Shown here: piece after piece, positions 53,082-62,053 of the stretch
How positions within the stretch are numbered: the first letter of the stretch is position 1
Layout of the letters: the number at the start of each line of letters is the position of its first letter
Assembly (NCBI GenBank): GCA_964439625.1
Contig: CAYTPI010000001.1
Location: 248,001-312,000 of the forward strand
Direction: 5' to 3'
Origin: CAYTPI01 sp964439625
Lineage (GTDB): Bacteria; Chloroflexota; Anaerolineae; Aggregatilineales; UBA3940
Length of the DNA: 64,000 nucleotides
Made by a program: the position numbers and the translations under genes
The notes under the pieces: generated by a model
Databases searched by the model: none
What the model was told of the DNA's origin: nothing
The model's input: only the letters and a program-made list of their open reading frames with translations

Positions 53082-53765
53082 CTAAGCTTGTGGTGCTTCT
53101 GTCGGTGGGCTATTTTCGGTTGGCTTTTCAAAGCCCAGCACGGCTCGAATAATGGCGATGAGCAGGGCCATTCCGGGATCATAAAGGCCTTTGGTGCGCT
53201 CCCCGAGCCAACTGGCGCGTCCGATCTTACTTTGCCATTCTTTACTTTCTTCAAACGCCTGCTCGGCAGCATTTAGCATGGCTTCACCGGCTTCGTGCAG
53301 TGATTTGTCTGCCTCAATCGCATCGATAAACGCTTGCCGTGCCGGGTCGAGCGCATCAATAATAGTTTTATCGCCCAGCTTCGCCTTACCACGCTGTAAC
53401 ATGGCTTCTTCGGCTGCTGTCAACATGGCTGCCAACAGCGTCGCTTTGATCGAGCCTTGGCCCTTCGCCTCTTTACCCATCTGCATCAGAGCAGTTGCTA
53501 GGAGTGTGCCCATGGTCGAAGCAGCCGCACTATTGACCTTCATGCCACTGGTCATCATGTACTTGCCCAGATCACCCTCGGGGTCATTCTCACCGACATA
53601 GGTCTTGAGCGCATTACCGACTTTTCCCGCGGTTAAACCGAGGTCACCATCGCCTACCTTTTGATCCAGCTCAGTAAGCTGTTCTTCAGCGTTGATCAGC
53701 TCGTCTGCCACACGGATGAGTGCAGCTATCACTTCATCGGCTGTGATTGTTGTATCGGTCGTCAT
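53082..53765 (-). CDS. dhaL: Dihydroxyacetone kinase L subunit (DhaL-type)
   Basis: A 227-residue ADP/ATP-binding subunit of a Dha-type kinase: LTELDQKVGDGDLGLT with the Mg-binding aspartates, SAAASTMGTLLATALMQMGK and RASWLGERTKGLYDPG are all typical. The ATG at 53765 has AAGGA 7 bases upstream and is preferred over an in-frame start 9 codons earlier. It follows dhaK closely. No DhaM phosphocarrier gene is in the window. Confidence 0.92.
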   Translation of the reverse strand: MTTDTTITADEVIAALIRVADELINAEEQLTELDQKVGDGDLGLTAGKVGNALKTYVGENDPEGDLGKYMMTSGMKVNSAAASTMGTLLATALMQMGKEAKGQGSIKATLLAAMLTAAEEAMLQRGKAKLGDKTIIDALDPARQAFIDAIEADKSLHEAGEAMLNAAEQAFEESKEWQSKIGRASWLGERTKGLYDPGMALLIAIIRAVLGFEKPTENSPPTEAPQA

Positions 53766-53836
53766 CGACTTGTCCTTAATCGTTGATAGCAAGAGCAGGG
53801 CTTGCTTTACACCCTGCCGCTTGTTCTACACTGAAT

Positions 53837-54844
53837 TTATATCTGTGTGAAGAAGGGTGTGTGGGCTGGTGCATCGAGTAGCTCAACCAACTCATCATCC
53901 GCAAGTTTGAAGAAGGTGAAGCTGGCCCCTGCCATTTCCATCGAGGTGGCGTATTCACCGATGTATGGGCGATAGACACTAGCCCCAACACCCTCTAGGA
54001 CTGCATGTGCCTTACGGAACAACAGGTAGAGTTCCTCTAATGGCGTACCACCAAGCCCGTTGACCATAACCGCGACCTGATCACCGGCGCCAATGCCGAC
54101 GTCCTCAATGATTGCTGCCGCCATGCGCTCGGCGATCTGGTCTGCGGGTTGCAGTTTCTCCCGTTTGATCCCAGGCTCGCCGTGGATGCCCATCCCGATC
54201 TCCATTTCGTCGTCACCAATTTCAAAGCCGGGTTTGCCCACCTGCGGCACAATGCACGCAGACAGCGCCACACCCATCGTGCCCATATTTGCCAGTGCAC
54301 GTTCGGTAACTTCTGCGACTTCGGCAAGGCTGGCACCGGTATCTGCCTTAGCCCCTGCGATCTTGAAGGCAAACACCATGCCTGCGACACCTCGGCGACG
54401 GCTGGCTTCTGCCTTCGGGGCGGAGGCAACATCATCCCGCACTAAGACAGTTGCCGTCTCGATGTCGTCCATTTCTGCCATCTCGCCGGACATGTCAAAG
54501 TTCATCACATCTCCCCCGTAATTGCCATACAGGTAGAGAACACCCTTGCCACCGTCGATGCGCTTGGTGACATTCAGCATCTGCTCGGAAGAAGGGGATT
54601 GAAACACATCACCAACGGCGCAGCCGTCTAACATACCTTTGCCGACATAACCGAGGAATACGGGCAAGTGACCTGAACCGCCACCTGTCATGATGCCCAC
54701 CTTGCTTTCGATGGGGGCATCCGCCCGCACCAGAGAATGAATATCTTCGGCATAGGCAAGCTGATCTGGGTGTGCTGTGTAGAGCGCCTCGAGCAACTCC
54801 GGGACGAAGTCGACGGGTTGATTAATTATCTTCTTCATGACCAT
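53837..54844 (-). CDS. dhaK: Dihydroxyacetone kinase K subunit (DhaK-type)
   Basis: A 335-residue substrate-binding subunit; it holds the ketose through a hemiaminal bond to the His in GMGIHGEPG (about residue 215). Also visible are MTGGGSGHLP (51-60), GVLYLYGNYGGDVMNF and MVNGLGGTP. With DhaL it phosphorylates dihydroxyacetone or related ketoses such as erythrulose. GAGGAG precedes the ATG. It is between the BtpA gene and dhaL; the substrate is probably an intermediate of this locus. Confidence 0.92.
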   Translation of the reverse strand: MVMKKIINQPVDFVPELLEALYTAHPDQLAYAEDIHSLVRADAPIESKVGIMTGGGSGHLPVFLGYVGKGMLDGCAVGDVFQSPSSEQMLNVTKRIDGGKGVLYLYGNYGGDVMNFDMSGEMAEMDDIETATVLVRDDVASAPKAEASRRRGVAGMVFAFKIAGAKADTGASLAEVAEVTERALANMGTMGVALSACIVPQVGKPGFEIGDDEMEIGMGIHGEPGIKREKLQPADQIAERMAAAIIEDVGIGAGDQVAVMVNGLGGTPLEELYLLFRKAHAVLEGVGASVYRPYIGEYATSMEMAGASFTFFKLADDELVELLDAPAHTPFFTQI

Positions 54845-54911
54845 TTTGTTTGCTCCTCATATTGTTTAGGGGGATAAATCCAAATAGATGGTTCAAACAG
54901 ACAACAACGTG

Positions 54912-55721
54912 CTAACCACCGCGAATGTGACGAACTTCGTTCATGAACTCGGTGACACGCGCCTCATCGACTTCGTTCCAAATGTAGCCGTCACGCTTAA
55001 AGGTCGTGCCCGTCACAGTGCCATCGGCAATAGCGAGTTGCTCTTCTAGGTTGCTCAGCCGCACGCCCGTGTTTGCGAACACCGGTGTCTCCGGTAGGGC
55101 GTCTTTGACGCGTTTCAAAATAGACGTATCTGTCTCTGCGCCTGCCGTCAGCCCAGAGACACAGATAGCATCCGGCTGCGTGTTAAATACTGTCGATTTT
55201 GCTACTTCGGCGATATCACGCTCAGCCAGATAGGCGGCAGACTCGGGGACGATGTTGAACAGTAAGCGCACATCTTGGCCCCCAATGCGATGCTGGTGCC
55301 GGATGACTTCACCGGCGTTGGTGTTCCATAAGCCGTAGTCACTAGCATAGACACCGGTGAAAATCTCGCGGGCAAAGGCCGCTCCGGTTGCAACCGCTAG
55401 ATCAATGCTGGCTTTAGGGTCCCATAATACATTGACGCCGAATGGAATGGTGAGGTCTTTGTAGAGCTCGGCAATAACGCGAGCCATTACTGTTCGGGTG
55501 ATGGGTTCCGTATCCGTTAAGTAGGGCAGACTGGCTTCGTTGGAAAACATGACAGCATCCACGCCGCCATTTTGTAGGGCGATTAAATCGGCTTGGGCCT
55601 TTTCAACGATCTGTTCTACGCCACCTGCTGCATCAAAGCCAGGGTCCCCGGGCAAGGCTAACAAGTGGCACATTGCGATAATAGGCTTACTGACACCAAA
55701 CACCTCACGTAGCCAGTTCAC
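54912..55721 (-). CDS. BtpA/SgcQ-family TIM-barrel protein
   Basis: A 269-residue protein with the family features IIAMCHLLALPGDPGF, VDAVMFSNEASLPYL, GVNVLWDPKAS and PVFANTGVR. The family includes the cyanobacterial photosystem I factor BtpA and E. coli SgcQ of a sugar operon; the enzymatic reaction is not established. GTG at 55721 is chosen because GGAGGAGG lies just before it and the protein then starts with the conserved NWLREVFG; longer frames begin in the permease trailer. It stands between the permease gene and dhaK. Confidence 0.85.
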   Translation of the reverse strand: MNWLREVFGVSKPIIAMCHLLALPGDPGFDAAGGVEQIVEKAQADLIALQNGGVDAVMFSNEASLPYLTDTEPITRTVMARVIAELYKDLTIPFGVNVLWDPKASIDLAVATGAAFAREIFTGVYASDYGLWNTNAGEVIRHQHRIGGQDVRLLFNIVPESAAYLAERDIAEVAKSTVFNTQPDAICVSGLTAGAETDTSILKRVKDALPETPVFANTGVRLSNLEEQLAIADGTVTGTTFKRDGYIWNEVDEARVTEFMNEVRHIRGG

Positions 55722-55789
55722 TGAACCTCCTCCAATTGCATTCAAATTACCTAGGTGAATAATACTTCTGTGCGAAAGGCTTGCCACTG

Positions 55790-56860
55790 TTAGGTCGTAG
55801 CAGGCTCTTCCGTTACTTGGGCGGCCTGTCTTGCTGCCCGCCTAAGCTTTCGTTCATTGCTCAGGTGATTGATGATCAAGACCAAGACCAGTATCGCGCC
55901 CCATGCGAATTCCTTAAAGAAGTTAGCCCCACTGGACTGGAACAAGATCATGTTAACGCCCGTCGAGAGCATCTGAACAGCAAACAGCGACAGCAGCACG
56001 CCGAAAATTGTGCCGGAACCGCCATAGGGGTCAACGTCGCCAAGGACAGCGATCAGCAGGGAGAGCAGAATATAGCTGGCCCCAAAGTCTACATTGGCGG
56101 CATTCGTGCGCCCCAGAATAATGACCCCAGCCATCGCAGCCAATACGCCGCTGACGATGTAAGTTTGCATCAAAACACGGCGATTATCGATACCAGAATA
56201 CTTCGATGCGGTTGCGTTAGAGCCAATCATATAGACGCGCTTGCCGAAGTCTGTGTAGCGCAGAACCCAGGCTAGAACAGCCGCAATCACCAACATCATG
56301 AGCAAGGGGAATGGGAAACCCAAAATTTGACCATTGCCAATAAATTGTGACTCGCGCAGGCCGAAAACCGTGCTGCCGTCGGTGATGCCAGTCCCGATTC
56401 CTCTATAGACAAGCAGTGTCCCCAATGTTGCCAGGATCGGCGTCATACCAAAATAACCGATCAACATACCGTTCACCGCACCGCACGCGGCCCCCACGAC
56501 AAATGCCAGCAAGATGCCAAGGGCAATTGCCAGCCCGGTGGAACCGGTGCTATCTGCTAGGGCCGTCATCGCCATACCGACCAGAATCCCAGTGAGGTTG
56601 GCGGTGGAGACAATCGATAGGTCTATACCTGCCGTCAACATGGTTAGAGCGATGGCGATTGACAGCAAGCCGACCTCAGCGGCCTGCCGCCCCATTGAGC
56701 GAAAGTTGTTGGCGGTCAGGAAGCTATCTGTGCTGATGCTCATCACAACAAAGATCAGGACGACGGCGATCAGCAACCGAACGATATTTCCGTTTAAATT
56801 CGATAATATGTTGAGGCCCAGTGTTGATGGGGTTGCTTGGTGTACTTTTTTTGTGGTCAC
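55790..56860 (-). CDS. Ribose-type ABC transporter permease (second copy)
   Basis: A 356-residue permease of the RbsC family with about nine helices; LTAGIDLSIVSTANL and TLGTLLVYRGIG are typical, and the EAA-like loop reads SKYSGIDNRRVLMQ. With its neighbour at 56877 it probably forms a heterodimeric channel. It lies 17 bases downstream of the first permease and upstream of the BtpA gene. Confidence 0.9.
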   Translation of the reverse strand: MTTKKVHQATPSTLGLNILSNLNGNIVRLLIAVVLIFVVMSISTDSFLTANNFRSMGRQAAEVGLLSIAIALTMLTAGIDLSIVSTANLTGILVGMAMTALADSTGSTGLAIALGILLAFVVGAACGAVNGMLIGYFGMTPILATLGTLLVYRGIGTGITDGSTVFGLRESQFIGNGQILGFPFPLLMMLVIAAVLAWVLRYTDFGKRVYMIGSNATASKYSGIDNRRVLMQTYIVSGVLAAMAGVIILGRTNAANVDFGASYILLSLLIAVLGDVDPYGGSGTIFGVLLSLFAVQMLSTGVNMILFQSSGANFFKEFAWGAILVLVLIINHLSNERKLRRAARQAAQVTEEPATT

Positions 56861-56876
56861 AAGACGTCCTTATCTG

Positions 56877-57911
56877 TTAATCACCTGCAAGCTGACGCTC
56901 GGTGCGTTGAGTCGTCTGCAACTGATGGCGCTTCGCCATTTCAGCACGCAGCAGTGGTAGCCCAGTGCCTATCAGAATAAGCAGTCCCACCACCAAGCGC
57001 TGCCATTCTGATGGAATGCCAACCAATATCAGTGAGTTGTTCACCATTGTGATCAGTAATACACCCAACAGCGTCCCAATGACAGAGCCACGCCCGCCCA
57101 TAATGGATGCGCCGCCTAACACAACCGCTGCGATGATATCAAGTTCGGTGCCAACAATGCTGAAGGGGTTAGCCTGCCGAGACAACACACCCGAAACCAT
57201 ACCACCAATGCCGGATAACAGGCCGACAAACCCGTATATAACTACTTGGGTGCGGACAATGCTGAAACCCGCACGCGATGCTGCTTCGCGGTCGCCGCCG
57301 ATAGCATAAATGCTGCGTCCGAGAGTCGTGTAGCGTAAGACGAAAACAACCAGGATCGAGAAAAACAGCAGAATGAGCACCGATGGATGCAAGCTGGCGG
57401 TGCCTACTCCGGCATCGAGTGTGATCAGACTGGCGCGGGCAAAAGAACTGATGGAGTCCCAAAGTTCGATCTGGTTGTAGATATTTGAGCCAACGAAGAA
57501 GAGCATAAACCCGGTAAACATACTAAGCGTGCCGATACTGACGATTAGCGTTGGGAGTTTAAAGCCGGCGATGAAGATTGCGTTGATTAACCCAAGTACA
57601 AGCCCAATTGCTGCGGACATTATAAACGGAAGCAGCATGCTGCCTTCATAACCAGCTCGGGATAGAATATCAATGGTCGTATACATAGATACGACAGCAA
57701 TGCCGACAAACGAGACGTCGATGTCGCCCGATATCAAGACGATCAGGACGCCAAGGGCGAAGATACCAGCAATCGTCACAGAGCGGGCTAACCCAAAAAA
57801 GTTGCGTGCAGAATAGAAGTTCGGGTTAATTGTACCGATTGCAATTGATAGAGATACGATTGTCACGAAAATGATGAATTCGTGACGAGAAATTAGGCGC
57901 TTGATGTTCAT
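56877..57911 (-). CDS. Ribose-type ABC transporter permease (first copy)
   Basis: A 344-residue RbsC-family permease with about nine helices, including the motif LISGDIDVSFVGIAVVSMY and VLGGASIMGGRGSVIGTLLG. Its ATG overlaps the stop of the ATPase gene by four bases (ATGA). The two permeases are clearly different in sequence, as in the AI-2/rhamnose-type importers LsrCD and RhaPQ. Confidence 0.9.
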   Translation of the reverse strand: MNIKRLISRHEFIIFVTIVSLSIAIGTINPNFYSARNFFGLARSVTIAGIFALGVLIVLISGDIDVSFVGIAVVSMYTTIDILSRAGYEGSMLLPFIMSAAIGLVLGLINAIFIAGFKLPTLIVSIGTLSMFTGFMLFFVGSNIYNQIELWDSISSFARASLITLDAGVGTASLHPSVLILLFFSILVVFVLRYTTLGRSIYAIGGDREAASRAGFSIVRTQVVIYGFVGLLSGIGGMVSGVLSRQANPFSIVGTELDIIAAVVLGGASIMGGRGSVIGTLLGVLLITMVNNSLILVGIPSEWQRLVVGLLILIGTGLPLLRAEMAKRHQLQTTQRTERQLAGD

Positions 57912-59461
57912 CTGGGTGACGCCTCTTCAACCAATGGAATGGGGCGAGTATTATCATCGACTTTTTCTTTGAGCGTGGCATTGAGTTCTGCCTGCGTGAT
58001 GTCAACGGTGTTAAACATTGATGTCATGCGCCCTTCTTTCATTAAGTGGATGCGATTGCACGTATTAAATAACTCCGGTATGTCATCCGATATCACGATA
58101 ATACTCATGCCGTCGCGTGCCAGCTCTTTGATTGCTTGATGAATCTCCTGCTTGGACCCAATATCTACACCTACAGTTGGCCCATTGAGAACCAGAAGCT
58201 TAGGGTCACTGGCGAGCCATTTGGCGATCACCACTCGCTGTTGGTTTCCGCCTGAGAGGTTGCGTGCTGACATATCAGCCGATGGTGTCTTTACGGACAG
58301 TTTCTTAATCCACTTGTTGACTGTCTTATCAATAGCTTGCTTGCTCAAGAATCCCAGAGGGTTTGACAGACGATTAAGGATAGTAGCGATCATATTGTCA
58401 CTAATAGAACGCTCTAAGAATAAGCCTTGGGTGAGGCGATCTTCTGGCACGTAAGCAATATTGTATTTAATGGCATCGTTGATCGACTTGATTTGGACTT
58501 GCTTGCCGTCTATCCAAATTTCCCCTGAAGTGGCAGGTTCAACGCCGAATAAAGCCATAGCCAGTTCCGTCCGGCCTGACCCAAGTAACCCTGTAATGCC
58601 AATAATTTCTCCTCGACGTATATCCAAATTGACATCGCGAAAGGAACCCGCCCGCGTGAGATTTTTGAGGGTTAAGAGTGGTGTAGCTTGTGGCTCACCT
58701 GTAAACTGATAACCAGAATCAACGATTTCACGACCCGTCATATGCACTGCCATCGATTTTGAATCGAACTCTGACGCCGGGCCATCGGCGACTTTACACC
58801 CGTTCCGTAATACCATAATTGTATCGGCGATGTCCTCCACTTCGCTCAGCTTGTGGCTGACAAACAGGATTGAAATGCCCCCCTCAGCCAGCCGCCGCAC
58901 CACTTCAAACAACGTCTCTACTTCATTTTGGGTCAGCGTTGTTGTTGGCTCATCCATAATAATGAATTCAGCATCTTGCAGCAGGGCACGGGCAATGGCG
59001 ATTAGCTGTCGGTCGGAGACAGGCAAATTGCTGACGAGTTTGTCTAAGTCGATGGGAACACCGATTTTATCGAGTGCTAGTTGGGCAATCGAACGAACGT
59101 TTCGCCAATTGACTAGGAATTTATTTTGTTGCAATAGATCGTTGATCGCGAGGTTCTCTGCAACTGTTAAGTTCGGAAATAAGGAAAAGTCCTGATATAT
59201 CACTTGAACGCCAGAGCGAATGGCGTCAATTGTTGTTAAACGCGTGTACCGACGACCCTTAATCGTGATGCTGCCGCTATCAGGCTGGTATACCCCGGCA
59301 ATCATCTTGATCATCGTCGATTTGCCGGAGCCGTTCTCACCGATTAGAGCACGGATTTCACCGCGGTTAATCGAAAAGCTCACGTCCTGTACAGCACGTA
59401 CACCTGCGAAGGCTTTGTTAATGTTATCGACTTTTAAGTAAGTGTTTTCTGAGACTGACAT
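57908..59461 (-). CDS. Ribose-type ABC transporter ATPase (tandem domains)
   Basis: A 517-residue ATPase of the RbsA type with two fused nucleotide-binding domains. The first has Walker A GENGSGKST, signature SNLPVSDRQL and Walker B FIIMDEP. The second has a degenerate Walker A (GLLGSGRTE), signature LSGGNQQRVVIAKWL and a Walker B LLVLNGP, where the catalytic Glu position is Gly; only the first site is then expected to hydrolyse ATP, as in other RbsA proteins. It follows the binding protein gene after a 220-base spacer with hairpins. Confidence 0.92.
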   Translation of the reverse strand: MSVSENTYLKVDNINKAFAGVRAVQDVSFSINRGEIRALIGENGSGKSTMIKMIAGVYQPDSGSITIKGRRYTRLTTIDAIRSGVQVIYQDFSLFPNLTVAENLAINDLLQQNKFLVNWRNVRSIAQLALDKIGVPIDLDKLVSNLPVSDRQLIAIARALLQDAEFIIMDEPTTTLTQNEVETLFEVVRRLAEGGISILFVSHKLSEVEDIADTIMVLRNGCKVADGPASEFDSKSMAVHMTGREIVDSGYQFTGEPQATPLLTLKNLTRAGSFRDVNLDIRRGEIIGITGLLGSGRTELAMALFGVEPATSGEIWIDGKQVQIKSINDAIKYNIAYVPEDRLTQGLFLERSISDNMIATILNRLSNPLGFLSKQAIDKTVNKWIKKLSVKTPSADMSARNLSGGNQQRVVIAKWLASDPKLLVLNGPTVGVDIGSKQEIHQAIKELARDGMSIIVISDDIPELFNTCNRIHLMKEGRMTSMFNTVDITQAELNATLKEKVDDNTRPIPLVEEASPR

Positions 59462-59493
59462 ATAGCTTGCTTATGTGATTGTGAATAATAGAA

Positions 59494-59534
59494 AGCTGAC
59501 TGTATGTAAGTGTAGCGTAAGCATACAGCCAGCT
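59494..59534 (-). other. Intercistronic hairpin before the ATPase gene
   Basis: AGCTG-A-CTGTATG (59494-59506) pairs with CATACAG-C-CAGCT (59522-59534), a 12-bp stem with one A-C mismatch and a 15-base loop. It lies 33 bases upstream of the ATPase ATG. Such structures after a binding protein gene usually raise its expression relative to the rest of the operon. Confidence 0.65.
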
Positions 59535-59629
59535 ATTTCAACGCATTGTAACAAGAGCATTTACGTTGGAAGTCATACGAACGACCTGGTCTTTGGTCAA
59601 ACCCTCCGGAAAGGTAGAGCGCCAAAGCA

Positions 59630-59664
59630 GATGCTCAGGCCTGTCTTTTGACAGCTTGAGCATC
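59630..59664 (-). other. Hairpin directly after the binding protein gene
   Basis: GATGCTCA (59630-59637) pairs with TGAGCATC (59657-59664), with an inner CTGTC/GACAG stem closed by TTTT. It begins 17 bases after the binding protein stop. No T run follows, so mRNA stabilisation or partial termination is more likely than a full terminator. Confidence 0.65.
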
Positions 59665-59680
59665 CGATTGTATTAGTTGC

Positions 59681-60790
59681 TTAGAAGTTCCAGTCAGCCA
59701 GGTTTTCGGCAGTGACGTCAACCCATGCGGAACCGAACCAGACTTTACCTTCACCGTTCAGGCTGGTGATGCTCTCATAGCCCTCAAGGCCAAGGTCCAT
59801 GCCTTCTTCTGGGGTTTCACCCTCAAGCAACATGAGCGCCAGTTGGTTCATAGCGACGCCAGCCAATGCTGGGTCCCAGAAGCTGATCAGGTCAACTGCA
59901 CCCGACTCGAGCAGCGAGCCAGCCATAGATGGTAGGCTGGTACCCATGACGCAAGTCTCGTCAGCAAGACCGGCCTCTTCAATAGCCTGGCCTGCACCAA
60001 CCACGTCGTTGGCAGAGCTGCCCTGCATCCCCTTGATATCTGGGTGGGCAACTAGAACTTCTTGCATGGCCTCATAGGCCTGCTGAGCATCGTCGTTTGA
60101 CTCATTCTTGTCACCGATGAGTTCCATGTCTGGGTAGTTTTCTTCTTGGTGTGCGATGGCTGCATCAACCCATTCGTTGTGGGTTTGTGAAGTCAGTGAG
60201 CCAACGAAAACGGTGTACTTACCTTCTTCTTCCATGCAGGCAGCTAATGCGTCCATCAGGTGGATGCCATAAGAAGCGTTGTCAAAGGCTTCGATGTCGA
60301 TATCTGTATTTTCTTGGTTAGATGCTTCATGCGTGATAACGACGATGCCTTGCTCACGAGCCTGAGCCAATACTGGTTCAACAGATTCAGGCTGGAATGG
60401 TACAACGGCTAGCGCGTCAACATCTTGTGCAATCAAATCTTCGATGACTGCAACCTGCTGAGCGGCATCAGCTTCGGCAGGGCCCTGCTGAAAGGCAGTC
60501 ACGTTCGAGTTTTCTTCATTGAACTGATTGACGCCTTCTTCCATGCGGTCAAACCAGCCCACGCCCGTCAGCTTGACGACGGTAGCGATGGTATATTCCT
60601 CATCACCAGAGGCTTCTTCAGCCTCTTCGTCCATTTCCTCTTCCATCTCTTCTTCGGCTGCTTCTTCCTCTGCAGCCTCTTCTTCCGCTGGTTCCTCTGC
60701 TGCTGGTTCTTCAGCGGCTGGTGCAGCGCAGGCTGCCATAACGGCGGCAAGGGCCATTACACAAATGAGTAGTAACCAATTCTTCTTCAT
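59681..60790 (-). CDS. Ribose-type ABC transporter substrate-binding lipoprotein
   Basis: A 369-residue Peripla_BP_4-type binding protein. A signal peptide ends at the lipidated Cys21 (VMAAC); a Glu/Ala-rich linker follows (residues 24-62), then the periplasmic-binding-protein fold begins at EYTIATVVKLTGVGWFDRM. The region EEGVNQF, DALAVVPFQPESVEPVLA and GAVDLISFWDPALAG fits sugar binders of the RbsB/RhaS/LsrB group; some members of this pfam bind D-apiose. The true ligand is unknown. Start by usual ATG. Confidence 0.92.
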   Translation of the reverse strand: MKKNWLLLICVMALAAVMAACAAPAAEEPAAEEPAEEEAAEEEAAEEEMEEEMDEEAEEASGDEEYTIATVVKLTGVGWFDRMEEGVNQFNEENSNVTAFQQGPAEADAAQQVAVIEDLIAQDVDALAVVPFQPESVEPVLAQAREQGIVVITHEASNQENTDIDIEAFDNASYGIHLMDALAACMEEEGKYTVFVGSLTSQTHNEWVDAAIAHQEENYPDMELIGDKNESNDDAQQAYEAMQEVLVAHPDIKGMQGSSANDVVGAGQAIEEAGLADETCVMGTSLPSMAGSLLESGAVDLISFWDPALAGVAMNQLALMLLEGETPEEGMDLGLEGYESITSLNGEGKVWFGSAWVDVTAENLADWNF

Positions 60791-60907
60791 ATTGAAATAT
60801 CCTTTTCTTCACTCTTCAAAAATTAAGGGCGTATCGGTTGGGGGTAAGGTCGCTAAGCGTGCCTACCATGCTCTTGTTCGGGTCGTCGTATTTTTCATGA
60901 GGTTGTG

Positions 60908-60921
60908 CTGCTATGTAGCAG
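60908..60921. promoter_or_regulatory. Candidate palindromic operator before the ABC operon
   Basis: CTGCTATGTAGCAG is a perfect inverted repeat of 6 bases with a 2-base centre, 118 bases upstream of the binding protein ATG. A second weaker inverted repeat (9 bp with one G-U) overlaps the VOC stop at 60926-60949. Either could be the VOC terminator or a regulator site. Confidence 0.35.
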
Positions 60922-60940
60922 TGATCTTACATAATACCGC

Positions 60941-61789
60941 TTATGTGAGCAGTTCGTTAAACTCTACTTTCGCACCATTTGGGCCGCGGATGTTGAAGAA
61001 CTTAACCCCGCCCCCCAAGATAGCTAATGAGATAGGGGCATCTTCCATTAAAAGCAACCCCGCGGCTTTCAGTTCATCGTAGGCAGCTTGTGCGTCACGA
61101 ACATCCAAAGCGATATGGTCTATCTTGCCATCCGTATTGGGCAGTGCCGCGCCGGGTATCTGGAAAAACTCCAAGATGAAATTGCCCAACTTCATCATAA
61201 GGATTTTTACAACACCGTTATCGACAGAGACTTCGGCATACAAGTCTTGTACAAACCCAAGCCGTTGGTAAAAGTCCCTACTAGCGTCGATATCCACCGT
61301 TGGTATCCCCAGATGATTCCAGCCACGGACGTTTTCCGTTCGGCGCTGGGAGTCTAAGTCGTTACGTTGAGCAAGCTCGATCTTCTCTCCGGTTGGCCCC
61401 TCGAAGAAGACGTAGCGCACACCCTCAGGGTAGATGCCAAAATCTACAATACCATCCGCTGTGCTGCTGTGTAGAGAAACACCTTTTGCCTGAGCTGCTT
61501 GTAGAGCTGTTTCGATATCAAGCGTATCAAGAGCAATGTGGTCAATTGAGCCGTGGTCTCGCGCAGCAACTTCAGCACGCATCACCTCTGGTGGGTGCAC
61601 AAGTTCTATAACCAAATTGCCAAGTTCGAGAAAAGCAAGCTGATACGCTTGACCATCAAAAGAAAACGTTTCCCGTGAGGTCAAATAAAAATTAAACTTC
61701 TCGACATACCATGCTAAACTCATCTCAAGATCAGCGGTAAAGATACCAACGTGTTGCACACCCGTTAGGTTGTTTTCTAAGAGGCTCAC
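60941..61789 (-). CDS. Two-domain VOC-fold protein
   Basis: A 282-residue protein with two vicinal-oxygen-chelate domains: the first begins LTGVQHVGIFTADLEMSLAWY, the second WNHLGIPTVDIDASRDFYQRLGF; each ends with a PNGAKVEF-type strand. Candidate metal ligands are the H in the first strand and E near each domain end. Substrate is unknown; VOC enzymes include dioxygenases, epimerases and glyoxalases. GTG 61789 is chosen; the frame is open 34 codons further back but that part looks random. It precedes the ABC operon on the same strand. Confidence 0.75.
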   Translation of the reverse strand: MSLLENNLTGVQHVGIFTADLEMSLAWYVEKFNFYLTSRETFSFDGQAYQLAFLELGNLVIELVHPPEVMRAEVAARDHGSIDHIALDTLDIETALQAAQAKGVSLHSSTADGIVDFGIYPEGVRYVFFEGPTGEKIELAQRNDLDSQRRTENVRGWNHLGIPTVDIDASRDFYQRLGFVQDLYAEVSVDNGVVKILMMKLGNFILEFFQIPGAALPNTDGKIDHIALDVRDAQAAYDELKAAGLLLMEDAPISLAILGGGVKFFNIRGPNGAKVEFNELLT

Positions 61790-62053
61790 AATTATTGAAT
61801 TTACCTTATGTATGAAAACTACTTGCAGATTGAGCAGCAACCGCAAGATGCAGCTTCTGACGCAATACGGTTGCGTGTTGTGATGGTACACTAAGTAATC
61901 TGCATATGTAGCAACAGTACTATAAGCCGCATTCAGATGTCAAGCACAATCGTGAAATTCAGCCTCAGTCTGAGCATCAGTTTTTTGTGATCGGGTATGC
62001 TTGTGATGACGAATTCCTATTTTTGCGAGATGTTCAGTAAAGAAAGCGACAGT
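61790..62053. promoter_or_regulatory. Divergent promoter region of the sugar locus
   Basis: 264 bases between the VOC gene (-) and the transketolase genes (+). On the - strand a TTGCTA element (61913-61908) is followed by a 17-base stretch that matches the spacer of the PhyH promoter (see 61893-61907). No strong -10 was found for either strand. No gene is seen inside. Confidence 0.5.
61893..61907. promoter_or_regulatory. Candidate operator copy 2 (AAGTAATCTGCATAT)
   Basis: This matches 5357-5371 at 14 of 15 positions; with the adjoining -35-like hexamer, 18 of 22 bases agree. The overlapping CTGCATATGTAG is nearly palindromic, suggesting a dimeric regulator. It lies about 100 bases upstream of the VOC gene. 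Confidence 0.4.

Noticed and set aside
61790..61891. 34-residue N-terminal extension of the two-domain VOC protein
   Set aside because: Unstructured, cysteine-rich and upstream of the conserved domain start; GTG 61789 is the better start, and the region is the divergent promoter.
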